DNA of 64,000 nucleotides from Candidatus Allofournierella merdigallinarum (GTDB lineage: Bacteria > Bacillota > Clostridia > Oscillospirales > Ruminococcaceae). Below the pieces are notes generated by a model. That model was given only the letters and a program-made list of their open reading frames with translations. It had not been told where the DNA came from and made no database searches. How positions within the stretch are numbered: the stretch's first letter is position 1; every line of letters begins with the position of its first letter. Made by a program: the position numbers and the translations under genes. This document shows, piece by piece, positions 52,286-61,125 of this stretch. The stretch is taken from assembly GCA_019117205.1 (NCBI GenBank), contig DXAC01000011.1:1-64000 (forward strand). The letters run 5' to 3'.

Positions 52286-55200
52286 TTATCGTGCGGCCAG
52301 GCTGGCGTAGAATGCCTCCACCTGTGCCTGTTCCGGGGCCACCCCCTGTTCCTCGAACTGGCTGGCAAGCTGTACCAGCCGCTTGTAGTCGTTGGGGATG
52401 ATCTTCTTGAACCGGGGCAGATAGTCCTCGAACGCGTCCAGGATACGCCTGCCTTTGGCGGAACCGGTGTGCTCCACGTGGGCCTTGATCAGCCGCCGCA
52501 GCTCCGCCCGGTCGAACTTGCTTTCCACCTTTTCCATGGACACCATCGCCTTGTTCAGGTTGCGGTACAGGGTGCTTTCCTCGTCCAGCACGTAGGCCAC
52601 GCCGCCGCTCATGCCGGCGGCAAAGTTCTTGCCGGTGGGGCCCAGCACCACCACCCGGCCGCCGGTCATATACTCGCAGCCGTGTTCGCCCACGCCCTCC
52701 ACCACCGCCACGGCGCCGGAGTTCCGCACGCAGAACCGCTCGCCCGCCGCGCCGTTGATGTAGGCCTCGCCGGCAGTGGCGCCATAAAGCGCCACGTTGC
52801 CCACGATGATGTTTTCCTCGGCGGCGTAGCGGGCCCGCTCGTCGGGGCGCACCACCAGCCTGCCGCCGGAAAGGCCCTTGCCGAAGTAGTCGTTGCTGTC
52901 GCCCGTAAGGCGCAGGGTGAGCCCCCTGGGGATGAACGCCCCGAAGCTCTGGCCGCCCGCGCCGCGGCAGTTCAGCCGGACGGCGTCCTCCGCCAGCCCC
53001 TCGGGGCTGCGGCGGGTGATCTCGGCCCCCAGCAGGGCGCCGAACGCCCGGTCGGTGTTGCTCACCGCCACCTCCAGCCGGCAGGGCGCGCCGCCGGAAA
53101 GGGCGGCCTGCACTTCCGGCCGCTGCAACAGGGCGGCGTCCAGGGTGCGCTCCAGGCCGAAGTCGTAGGCCTGGGCGGGGTCAAAGGCGGCGTGACCGCC
53201 CACCCCGCCGCCGGCCAGCATTTGGCTGAGATCCAGCTCCGCCGCCCGGGGCCCGGCCGCCGGCTTTTGCCGCAGCAGATCGGTGCGGCCTACCATCTCG
53301 TCCACGGTGGAAACGCCCAGCCGGGCCATGATCTCCCGCAGCTGGCGGGCGGTGAAGCGCATGAAGTTCTCCACATACTCCGGCTTGCCCGCAAACCGCT
53401 TGCGAAGCTGGGGATTCTGGGTGGCGATGCCCATGGGGCAGGTGTCCAGGTTGCACACCCGCATCATGGTGCAGCCCAGGGTCACCAGCGGGGCGGTGGC
53501 AAAGCCGAACTCCTCCGCGCCCAGCAGCGCGGCGATGGCCACGTCCCGGCCGGTCATCAGCTTGCCGTCCGCCTCCAGCCGCACCCGGCCCCGCAGCCCC
53601 GCCCGCAGCAGGGTCTGGTGGGCTTCGGCCAGGCCCAGCTCCCAGGGCAGCCCCGCATTGTGGATGGAGCTCAGCGGCGCCGCGCCGGTGCCGCCGTCAC
53701 AGCCGGAGATCAGCACCACCTGGGCTCCGGCCTTTGCCACGCCGGCGGCCACGGTGCCCACTCCCGCCTCGCTCACCAGCTTCACCGAGATGCGGGCGCG
53801 GTCGTTGGCGCTCTTCAGATCGTAGATGAGCTGGGCCAGGTCCTCGATGGAGTAGATGTCGTGGTGGGGCGGGGGGCTGATGAGGCTCACCCCCGGGGTG
53901 GAGTGACGGGTCTTCGCCACCCAGGGGTAGACCTTGGCGGCGGGCAGATGCCCGCCCTCGCCGGGCTTTGCCCCCTGGGCCATCTTGATCTGAATTTCCT
54001 TTGCGCTGACCAGATACCGGCTGGTCACCCCGAAACGGCCGCTGGCCACCTGCTTGATGGCGCTGGAACGGTCCTGGGCGGTGCCGGCGCTGGCCAGGCG
54101 CTCGTCGCTTTCGCCCCCCTCGCCGCTGTTGGACTTGCCCCCCAGCCGGTTCATGGCCAGGGCCAGGGCCTCGTGAGCCTCTTGGGAGATGGAGCCGTAG
54201 GACATGGCGCCGGTCTTGAACCGCCGCAGAATGGCCTCCTCGCTCTCCACCTGCTCCAGGGGGATGCCCTCGTCCGGCCAGTTGAATTCCAGCAGGCTGC
54301 GTAAAAGCCCGGCCCGCTCGGCGTCCGCCGCTGCGGCATACTGCCGGAACAGCTCGTAGTCGCCGGTGCGGGTGGCCTGCTGCAGCAGATGGATCACCTC
54401 GGGGGAATAGCGGTGGGTCTCGCCCTGGCTGCGGAGCTTGTGCCGCCCCAGCGAGGGCAGGCTCAGGTCGATGGCAAGGCCCAGCGGGTCAAAGGCCCGG
54501 GAGTGCTGGGCGTCGGTCTGGGCCGCGATGTCCCGCAATGTGACGCCGCCGATGCGGCTCACGGTGCCGGTGAAGTAGGCGTCGATGACCTCCCGGCTCA
54601 CCCCCACCGCCTCGAAGATCTGGCTGCCCTGGTAGCTTTGCAGGGTGGAGATGCCCATCTTGGAGGCGATCTTTACGATGCCCTGCAAAACGGCGCTGTC
54701 GTAGTCGTTCACCGCGGCGTAGTAGTCCTTTTCCAAAAGGCCCTGCCGCACAAGCCGGGCCAGACTGGCGTGGGCCAGATAGGGGTTCACCGCGCAGGCG
54801 CCATAGCCCAGCAGGGCGGCGAAGTGGTGTACCTCCCGCGGCTCGCCGGACTCCAGAATAATGGACAGGGCGGTGCATTTCTTGGTTTTCACCAGATGCT
54901 TGTGTACCGCCGACACCGCCAGCAGCGAGGGGATGGCCACATGGTTCTCGTCCACGCCCCGGTCGGAGAGGATCAGGATGTTGGCCCCCTGCCGGTAGGC
55001 CTTGTCCACCTCCACGAACAGGTGCTCCAGCACCCGCTCCATGGGGGTGGATTTGTAGAACAGGATGGACACCACCGCCACCGCGAAGCCCGGCCGGTCC
55101 ATGGCCTTGATCTTGAGCAGGTCCAGGTCGCTGAGGATGGGGTTCTCGATCTTGAGCACGTGGCAGTTGTCCGGGCTCTCCTGCAATAGATTGCCGTTTT

Positions 55201-56821
55201 TGCCCAGGTAGATGGCGGTGGAGGTGACGATCTTCTCCCGCAAAGCGTCGATGGGGGGATTGGTCACCTGGGCGAACATCTGGCGGAAGTAGTTGAACAG
55301 CGGCTGGTACTGGCCGGAGAGCACCGCCAGCGGCGTGTCCGCCCCCATGGCTCCGATGGGCTCCGCGCCGTTGAGCGCCATGGCGCGGATGGAGTCGCGG
55401 TATTCCTCCCAGGTGTAGCCAAAGGCCAGCAGCAGCCGGGAAAGTGCCTCGCCCTCCAGCGGGGGCACCGGCCGGTTGGGCACCCGCAGCTCCCGCAGGT
55501 GGAGCAGGTTGGAGTCCAGCCACTCGCCATAGGGCTCTTTGCCGGCGTAGCGCTCCTTGACCTCGTCGTCGCTGAGCACCACGCCTTTTGCCAGGTCCAC
55601 CAGCAGCATCTTGCCGGGGTGCAGCCGCTCCTTTTTCAGGATGTGCCCCTCGTCCAGCTCCAGCACCCCCACCTCGGAGGAGAGGATCAGCCGCCCGTCG
55701 TCGGTGATGGCATAGCGGCTGGGGCGCAGGCCGTTGCGGTCCAGCACAGCGCCCATCACGTCCCCGTCGCTGAACAGGATGGAGGCCGGGCCGTCCCAGG
55801 GCTCCATCATGGTGGCGTAGTACTGGTAGAAGTCCCGCCGCCGCTGGGAGATGGTGTCGTTGTGGCTCCAGGGCTCGGGGATGGCGATCATCACCGCCAG
55901 CGGCAGTTCCATGCCGCTCATCACCAGAAATTCCAGGGTGTTGTCCAGCATGGCTGAGTCGGACCCGGCGCTGCTCACCACTGGCAGTACCCGGGTGATG
56001 TCGTCGGCGCTGAAGGCGGCGGAGCGCATGGTCTCCTCCCGGGCCAGCATCTTGTCCACGTTGCCCCGGATGGTGTTGATCTCCCCGTTGTGTACGATGA
56101 ACCGGTTGGGGTGGGCCCGCTCCCAGCTGGGGTCGGTGTTGGTGGAAAAGCGGGAGTGGACGATGGCAATGGCCGACTGGAGATCCTCGTCCCGCAGATC
56201 GTCGAAGAAAGTGCGGAGCTGCCCCACCAGGAACATCCCCTTGTAAACGATGGTCCGGCTGGAGAGGCTGGCCACATAGCTGTTGTCGTTGCTCTGCTCG
56301 AACACCCGCCGCACGATGTACAGCTTGCGGTCGAAAGCAAGGCCGGCGGGCAGGTCGGCGGGCTTTTTCACAAAGCCCTGGCAGATCAGGGGCATACAGT
56401 CCCGCGCCCGCTGCCCCAGCACCTCGGGCCGCACCGGCACCACCCGCCAGCCAAGGAATTCCAGGCCCTCTTTTTCCACGATGACCTCGAACATCTTCTG
56501 TGCCTGCCGGCGGGCAAGCTCGTTTTGGGGCAAAAAGAACATCCCCACGCCGTACTCCCGCTCACCGCCGATGGCGATGTCCGCATCGGCGCACACCTTA
56601 CAAAAGAACTTGTGGGGCACCTGGATGAGGATGCCCACGCCGTCGCCCGTTTTGCCCTCGGCGTCCTTGCCGGCGCGGTGCTCCAGCCGCTCCACAATGG
56701 TCAGCGCGTCGGCCACGGTGCCGTGGCTCTTGCGGCCGTGGATATCCACCACCGCGCCGATGCCGCAGTTGTCGTGTTCAAACTGTGGGCAGTAAAGGCC
56801 CTGGCTGCCGGGTGCTTTCAT
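52286..56821 (-). CDS. gltB: Glutamate synthase large subunit
   Basis: The 1511-residue enzyme transfers the amide of glutamine to 2-oxoglutarate. The glutaminase nucleophile is the Cys of HDNCGIG (C19), exposed after loss of a short propeptide. The central domain, the FMN domain (TGAMSYGSISQEAHEALA, GEGGESDERL), the iron-sulphur cysteines (TLGCTMMRVCNLDTCPMGIATQ) and the C-terminal beta-helix (GGRVVVLGPTGKNFAAGMSGG) are in order. I chose the ATG at 56821 behind GGGAGGT. Its leader holds the hexaloop hairpin and terminator. Confidence 0.96.
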   Translation of the reverse strand: MKAPGSQGLYCPQFEHDNCGIGAVVDIHGRKSHGTVADALTIVERLEHRAGKDAEGKTGDGVGILIQVPHKFFCKVCADADIAIGGEREYGVGMFFLPQNELARRQAQKMFEVIVEKEGLEFLGWRVVPVRPEVLGQRARDCMPLICQGFVKKPADLPAGLAFDRKLYIVRRVFEQSNDNSYVASLSSRTIVYKGMFLVGQLRTFFDDLRDEDLQSAIAIVHSRFSTNTDPSWERAHPNRFIVHNGEINTIRGNVDKMLAREETMRSAAFSADDITRVLPVVSSAGSDSAMLDNTLEFLVMSGMELPLAVMIAIPEPWSHNDTISQRRRDFYQYYATMMEPWDGPASILFSDGDVMGAVLDRNGLRPSRYAITDDGRLILSSEVGVLELDEGHILKKERLHPGKMLLVDLAKGVVLSDDEVKERYAGKEPYGEWLDSNLLHLRELRVPNRPVPPLEGEALSRLLLAFGYTWEEYRDSIRAMALNGAEPIGAMGADTPLAVLSGQYQPLFNYFRQMFAQVTNPPIDALREKIVTSTAIYLGKNGNLLQESPDNCHVLKIENPILSDLDLLKIKAMDRPGFAVAVVSILFYKSTPMERVLEHLFVEVDKAYRQGANILILSDRGVDENHVAIPSLLAVSAVHKHLVKTKKCTALSIILESGEPREVHHFAALLGYGACAVNPYLAHASLARLVRQGLLEKDYYAAVNDYDSAVLQGIVKIASKMGISTLQSYQGSQIFEAVGVSREVIDAYFTGTVSRIGGVTLRDIAAQTDAQHSRAFDPLGLAIDLSLPSLGRHKLRSQGETHRYSPEVIHLLQQATRTGDYELFRQYAAAADAERAGLLRSLLEFNWPDEGIPLEQVESEEAILRRFKTGAMSYGSISQEAHEALALAMNRLGGKSNSGEGGESDERLASAGTAQDRSSAIKQVASGRFGVTSRYLVSAKEIQIKMAQGAKPGEGGHLPAAKVYPWVAKTRHSTPGVSLISPPPHHDIYSIEDLAQLIYDLKSANDRARISVKLVSEAGVGTVAAGVAKAGAQVVLISGCDGGTGAAPLSSIHNAGLPWELGLAEAHQTLLRAGLRGRVRLEADGKLMTGRDVAIAALLGAEEFGFATAPLVTLGCTMMRVCNLDTCPMGIATQNPQLRKRFAGKPEYVENFMRFTARQLREIMARLGVSTVDEMVGRTDLLRQKPAAGPRAAELDLSQMLAGGGVGGHAAFDPAQAYDFGLERTLDAALLQRPEVQAALSGGAPCRLEVAVSNTDRAFGALLGAEITRRSPEGLAEDAVRLNCRGAGGQSFGAFIPRGLTLRLTGDSNDYFGKGLSGGRLVVRPDERARYAAEENIIVGNVALYGATAGEAYINGAAGERFCVRNSGAVAVVEGVGEHGCEYMTGGRVVVLGPTGKNFAAGMSGGVAYVLDEESTLYRNLNKAMVSMEKVESKFDRAELRRLIKAHVEHTGSAKGRRILDAFEDYLPRFKKIIPNDYKRLVQLASQFEEQGVAPEQAQVEAFYASLAAR

Positions 56822-56842
56822 GGCAGTACCTCCCGCGTTGCG

Positions 56843-56900
56843 AAAATAAAAGGACAAGGACGCCAAAGACCCCGCGTGCGGGATCCTTGACGTCCTTGTC
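56843..56900 (-). promoter_or_regulatory. gltB leader: hexaloop hairpin overlapping a terminator
   Basis: On the minus strand the RNA would begin at about 56900 with GAC-AAGGAC-GTC (56889-56900), a 3-bp stem with a six-base loop. The same bases form the 5' arm of a 23-bp hairpin (with three G-T pairs) ending near 56853, followed by CTTTTATTTTC. The two folds are mutually exclusive. The loop fits the ANTAR-target pattern with A at 1 and G at 4. Confidence 0.7.
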
Positions 56901-56906
56901 GAGTAC

Positions 56907-56936
56907 ATCATACCCCCGGAAAGGGCGGTTTGTAAA
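56907..56936 (-). promoter_or_regulatory. Promoter of gltB-gltD-asnB
   Basis: Read on the minus strand, TTTACA and TATGAT are 18 bases apart, six bases before the leader hairpin. Confidence 0.7.
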
Positions 56937-57096
56937 GGGAATTTTCAAGAATTGGCATTTTGCGGAAATTTTGCCGGGCTCACGGCGCCGGAATTCAGCA
57001 GTTTGCCGCAGTAAAGCGCCGCGGAGGGCTTTATATTACATCAAAGCGGCGGCGGCATGGCGCGAAAAGCGGTGCGTCATGGACGAAAAACGGGGG

Positions 57097-57124
57097 TTGA
57101 CAAGGCGAAAAATACGAGTATACT
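57097..57124 (+). promoter_or_regulatory. Promoter of the type III glutamine synthetase gene
   Basis: TTGACA and TATACT are 16 bases apart. The leader hairpin begins ten bases downstream. The 160 bases from the gltB promoter to here hold no gene. Confidence 0.8.
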
Positions 57125-57134
57125 TGCACCCATG

Positions 57135-57186
57135 GAAAGCAACGGCGCTTTCGGATGAGGCTTCATCCGGCAGCGCCGCTTTTTTT
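57135..57186 (+). promoter_or_regulatory. glnN leader: hexaloop hairpin overlapping a terminator
   Basis: GAAAGC-AACGGC-GCTTTC (57135-57152) is a 6-bp hairpin with a six-base loop. CGGCGCT within it is also the outer 5' arm of a terminator (CGGCGCT / AGCGCCG, then CGGATG / CATCCG) ending in TTTTTTT at 57180-57186. Forming the small hairpin should block the terminator. The AGC-AACGG-C-GCT core is close to the published ANTAR-target motif of the eut genes. Confidence 0.78.
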
Positions 57187-57224
57187 GTGCCGTCCGGCGC
57201 AAAAGGGGAAAGGAGAGCTGTTTT

Positions 57225-59324
57225 ATGTCAAAAAGTGTCCCGGAACTCTACGGCAGCCTGGTATTTGGCGACCGCATCATGCGGGATAAACTGCCCAAGG
57301 ACGTCTACAAGGCTTTGCGGAAGACCATCGACGAGAACCTGCCGCTGGAGCGCAGCGTGGCCAACGCGGTGGCGGTGGCTATGAAAGAGTGGGCGGTGGA
57401 ACACGGCGCCACCCACTTCACCCACTGGTTCCAGCCCATGACCGGCTTCACCGCCGAAAAGCACGACAGCTTTATCTCCCCGGTGGGGGGCGGCGAGGTG
57501 ATTATGGACTTCTCCGGCAAGGAGCTTATCAAGGGCGAGCCGGACGCCTCCAGCTTCCCCTCCGGCGGCCTGCGGGCTACCTTTGAGGCCCGTGGCTACA
57601 CCGCCTGGGACCCCACCAGCCCCGCCTTTATCAAGGACGGCACCCTGTACATCCCCACCGCGTTCTGCTCGTACAGCGGCGAGGCGCTGGACAAAAAGAC
57701 GCCGCTTCTGCGCTCGATGGAGACCTTGAGCCGGGAGGCGGTGCGGATCCTGCATCTGCTGGGGGACGAGGCGGTGACGGGCGTTTCCACCACCATCGGC
57801 CCGGAGCAGGAGTATTTCCTGGTGGATAAGGCTTTGTATGAAAAGCGCAAGGACCTGATGTTCACCGGCCGCACCCTGCTGGGCGCGCCCGCGCCCAAGG
57901 GCCAGGAGATGGAGGACCACTACTTCGGCGCCCTGCGACCCCGGGTGGCGGCGTTCATGCACGATCTGGACGAGGAACTGTGGAAGCTGGGGGTGCCCGC
58001 CAAGACCAAGCACAACGAGGTGGCCCCCGCCCAGCACGAGCTTGCCCCGGTGTACGACACCGCAAACATCGCAGTGGACCACAACCAGCTCACCATGGAG
58101 ATGATGAAGCTGGTGGCGGATCGTCACGGCCTGGCCTGCCTGCTCCACGAAAAGCCCTTTGACGGCATCAACGGCTCCGGCAAGCACAACAACTGGTCGC
58201 TGATCACCAGCACCGGCGCAAACCTGCTCTATCCCGGGCGCACCCCCGCCGAGAACACCAAGTTCCTGGTGTTCCTGATGGCGGTGATCAAGGCGGTGGA
58301 CGAGTACGCGGACCTGCTGCGGGTGTCGGTGGCCACCGCCGGCAACGACCACCGGCTGGGCGCCAACGAGGCGCCGCCGGCCATCGTGTCGGTGTTCCTG
58401 GGTGACGAGCTCACCGCCGTGCTGGAGTCCATCGAAAAGGACGCCTCTTTCGACCGGCAGGAGAAAGTTGCCATGCAGACCGGCGCGTCGGTGATCCCAA
58501 CCTTTTTCAAGGACACCACCGACCGCAACCGCACCAGCCCGTTCGCGTTCACCGGCAACAAGTTCGAGTTCCGTATGCCCGGTTCCTCTTTGTCGGTGTC
58601 CGGCCCCAACGTGGTGCTGAACACCGCCGTGGCCCAGGCCCTGCGGGAGTTCTACGACGAGCTCAAGGACGCGGCCCCCGATGAGATGGACGCCGCCGTG
58701 CGCCGGCTGGTGAAGCGGGCCATCCAAAAGCACAAGCGGGTCATCTTCAACGGCAACGGCTACACCGACGAGTGGGTGGCCGAGGCGGAAAAGAGGGGGC
58801 TGTACAACCTGCGCTCCACCCCCGAGGCGCTGCCCTGCATGGTGGCGGAAAAGAACATCCGCCTGTTCACCAGCCACCACATCTTCACCGAGGGGGAGGT
58901 ACGCTCCCGCTATGCCATCCTGCTGGAAAACTACTGCAAGACCCTGCACGTGGAGGCAAAGACCATGGGCATGATGGTGCGCGGCCAGTTCCTGCCCGCC
59001 GTGCTCGCCGCACTGGACAGGCTGTCCGGCAGCATCGCCGCCACCAGGGCCGCCGCGCCCGCGGCCCCCTGCGCCGCCCGTCAGCGCCAGCTGGAAGAGC
59101 TGGCCGGCCTCTACGAGCGCATCGACGCCGCCCAGAGCCGGCTGGAGGCCCATCTGGCCGAGGCCGAGCGGCTGGGCAACGGCCAGCAGGCCGCCTGTTA
59201 CTACCGGGACGAGGTGCTGCCGGACATGGCCGCGGTGCGCGAAGCGGCCGACAAGGCCGAGGCACTGCTGCCCGCCGACGCGCTGCCGTATCCCGATTAC
59301 AGCGCCCTGCTCTTTTCCGTGTGA
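57225..59324 (+). CDS. glnN: Glutamine synthetase type III
   Basis: The 699-residue enzyme belongs to the large GSIII class of Bacteroides and Clostridia. GSIII marks are THFTHWFQPMTGFTAEKHDSF, SSFPSGGLRATFEARGYTAWD, IGPEQEYFLVD, HNEVAPAQHELAP and GINGSGKHNNWSL. The C-terminal helical region after residue 590 is expected for the class. ATG at 57225 follows GGAAAGGAGAG. It has its own promoter and attenuator. Confidence 0.96.
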   Translation: MSKSVPELYGSLVFGDRIMRDKLPKDVYKALRKTIDENLPLERSVANAVAVAMKEWAVEHGATHFTHWFQPMTGFTAEKHDSFISPVGGGEVIMDFSGKELIKGEPDASSFPSGGLRATFEARGYTAWDPTSPAFIKDGTLYIPTAFCSYSGEALDKKTPLLRSMETLSREAVRILHLLGDEAVTGVSTTIGPEQEYFLVDKALYEKRKDLMFTGRTLLGAPAPKGQEMEDHYFGALRPRVAAFMHDLDEELWKLGVPAKTKHNEVAPAQHELAPVYDTANIAVDHNQLTMEMMKLVADRHGLACLLHEKPFDGINGSGKHNNWSLITSTGANLLYPGRTPAENTKFLVFLMAVIKAVDEYADLLRVSVATAGNDHRLGANEAPPAIVSVFLGDELTAVLESIEKDASFDRQEKVAMQTGASVIPTFFKDTTDRNRTSPFAFTGNKFEFRMPGSSLSVSGPNVVLNTAVAQALREFYDELKDAAPDEMDAAVRRLVKRAIQKHKRVIFNGNGYTDEWVAEAEKRGLYNLRSTPEALPCMVAEKNIRLFTSHHIFTEGEVRSRYAILLENYCKTLHVEAKTMGMMVRGQFLPAVLAALDRLSGSIAATRAAAPAAPCAARQRQLEELAGLYERIDAAQSRLEAHLAEAERLGNGQQAACYYRDEVLPDMAAVREAADKAEALLPADALPYPDYSALLFSV

Positions 59325-59331
59325 TCCCCGG

Positions 59332-59360
59332 TTGACAAATCCCTCCGGCAGGGGTATAAT
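59332..59360 (+). promoter_or_regulatory. Promoter of pyrG
   Basis: TTGACA and TATAAT are 17 bases apart. It begins eight bases after the glnN stop and lies upstream of, not downstream of, the strong terminator. Confidence 0.85.
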
Positions 59361-59372
59361 GGCTACTCGTTA

Positions 59373-59432
59373 GGACAAGGGCGTCCATCGCCCGCCGGTT
59401 TTCGGCGGGCGATGGACGCCCTCTCTTTTTTT
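59373..59432 (+). promoter_or_regulatory. pyrG leader: hexaloop hairpin overlapping a terminator
   Basis: GGAC-AAGGGC-GTCC (59373-59386) forms a 4-bp hairpin with a six-base loop. From the loop onward the same bases make a perfect 20-bp terminator stem (59378-59397 with 59403-59422) followed by CTCTTTTTTT. The promoter is immediately upstream, so this is an attenuator. It also ends read-through from glnN. Confidence 0.78.
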
Positions 59433-59470
59433 AAAATTCGCCCTGGCAACGGGCGGGGGAGTGGTAGAGC

Positions 59471-61075
59471 ATGGCAAAGCATATTTTCGTCACCGGCGGC
59501 GTGGTATCCGGCCTGGGAAAAGGCATCAGCGCGGCCAGCCTGGGCCGGCTGCTCAAGGCGCGGGGCCTCAAGGTGGCGGCGCAAAAGCTGGACCCCTACA
59601 TCAACGTGGACCCGGGCACCATGAGCCCGTTCCAGCACGGGGAGGTGTTCGTCACCGAGGACGGCGTGGAGACCGACCTGGACCTGGGCCACTACGAGCG
59701 GTTCATCGACGAGGACTTGAACAAGCTCTCCAACCTCACAAGCGGCCGGGTGTTCTGGAACGTGCTCCACAAGGAGCGGGCGGGGGAGTACCTGGGCCGC
59801 ACGGTGCAGACCATCCCCCACATCACCGGGGAGATCAAGCAGTTCGTCTACGGCCTGGCGGACTACACCCGCGCGGATGTGGTCATCACCGAGATCGGCG
59901 GCACCATCGGCGACATCGAGAGCCAGCCCTTTTTGGAGGCTCTGCGCCAGATCAGCCGGGAAAAGGGTCGGGAGAACTGTATGTTCCTCCATGTGGTGCT
60001 GGTGCCCTGGCTGAAATGCTCCGGCGAGCACAAGACGAAACCCGCCCAGCACTCGGTGCGGGAGCTGCAGAGCATGGGCATCATGCCGGATGTGATCATC
60101 GCCCGGTGTGACGAGCCGCTGGAGGAGGGCATCCTGCAAAAGCTTGCCGCGTTCTGCAATGTGGAGCCGGACTGCGTCATCGAGAACCGCACCCTGGGCA
60201 GCCTCTACGAGGTGCCGCTGATGCTCCACGCCGCCGGCCTGGACGAGCTGGTCTGCCGGCGGCTGGGCTTTGTGACCCCCGCCCCCGACCTGGCAGGCTG
60301 GCAGGCCCTGTGCCGGCGCATCGGCCACCTGGAGAAAAAGGTGAACATCGCCATCGTGGGCAAGTATGTGGAGCTGCACGATGCTTATCTCTCGGTGGTG
60401 GAGGCGCTGCACCACGCGGGCTTTGCCAACGGGGCCGCCGTGCAGCTGGACTGGGTGGATTCCGAGACCCTTACCCCCGAAACGGTGGACGAGCGCCTGG
60501 CGGGGGTGGACGGCGTGCTGGTGCCCGGCGGCTTTGGAAAGCGGGGCATCGAGGGCATGGTGGTCGCGGCGGACTGGGCCCGGCGCACCGGCACCCCCTA
60601 TTTCGGTATCTGCCTGGGGCTGCAGATCGCGGTGATCGCCGCCGCCCGGGCCCTGGCCGGGCTGCCCTCGGCCAACTCCCGGGAGTTCGAGCCGGAGGGA
60701 GCCGCCTGCGTCATCGACCTGATGCCCGACCAGCAGGGCAACCTGCCCAAGGGCGGCACCATGCGGCTGGGGGCCTGGCCCTGCGCGGTGCAGCCGGGCA
60801 CCCTGCTGGAGCGCATCTACGGCCAGCCCCTTATCAGCGAGCGGCACCGCCACCGGTACGAGGTGAGCAACGACTTCCGCGCCGCCCTGGCCGGGGCAGG
60901 GGTGGTGTTCAGCGGTCTCTCGCCGGACGGGCGGCTGGTGGAGGCCATGGAGCTGCCCGGCCACCCGTTCTATCTGGGGGTGCAGTACCACCCGGAGTTC
61001 AAGAGCCGGCCGGACAGGCCCCAGCCCATCTTCCGGGCGTTCGTGGCCGCCGCCCTGGCCCGCAAAAACGCATAA
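59471..61075 (+). CDS. pyrG: CTP synthase
   Basis: PyrG aminates UTP to CTP using glutamine. The synthase domain has HIFVTGGVVSGLGKGI and KLDPYINVDPGTMSP; the C-terminal glutaminase has PYFGICLGLQIA with the catalytic Cys, and HPEF near the end. The 534 residues match the family. ATG at 59471 follows GGGGGAG about nine bases away. It lies between two glutamine-metabolism genes and shares their leader type. Confidence 0.96.
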   Translation: MAKHIFVTGGVVSGLGKGISAASLGRLLKARGLKVAAQKLDPYINVDPGTMSPFQHGEVFVTEDGVETDLDLGHYERFIDEDLNKLSNLTSGRVFWNVLHKERAGEYLGRTVQTIPHITGEIKQFVYGLADYTRADVVITEIGGTIGDIESQPFLEALRQISREKGRENCMFLHVVLVPWLKCSGEHKTKPAQHSVRELQSMGIMPDVIIARCDEPLEEGILQKLAAFCNVEPDCVIENRTLGSLYEVPLMLHAAGLDELVCRRLGFVTPAPDLAGWQALCRRIGHLEKKVNIAIVGKYVELHDAYLSVVEALHHAGFANGAAVQLDWVDSETLTPETVDERLAGVDGVLVPGGFGKRGIEGMVVAADWARRTGTPYFGICLGLQIAVIAAARALAGLPSANSREFEPEGAACVIDLMPDQQGNLPKGGTMRLGAWPCAVQPGTLLERIYGQPLISERHRHRYEVSNDFRAALAGAGVVFSGLSPDGRLVEAMELPGHPFYLGVQYHPEFKSRPDRPQPIFRAFVAAALARKNA

Positions 61076-61081
61076 AAAGCA

Positions 61082-61107
61082 GCGCCCCGGGGATCTCCCC
61101 GGGGCGC
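61082..61107. terminator. Hairpin between convergent pyrG and dapL
   Basis: A perfect 11-bp stem (GCGCCCCGGGG) with an ATCT loop lies six bases after the pyrG stop. There is no good T tract. Confidence 0.6.
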
Positions 61108-61125
61108 CGGTTCATGTAAAGGATA

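Noticed and set aside
51113..54304. Long plus-strand open frame of about 1060 codons
   Set aside because: It lies antisense to gltD and gltB, which have complete domain motifs. High GC removes stop codons on the opposite strand, and the translation is low-complexity with no recognisable domain.
59378..59432. The hairpin before pyrG as a plain terminator of glnN only
   Set aside because: A near-ideal promoter lies upstream of the hairpin and no other promoter is visible between the hairpin and pyrG, so it must be passed to express pyrG.
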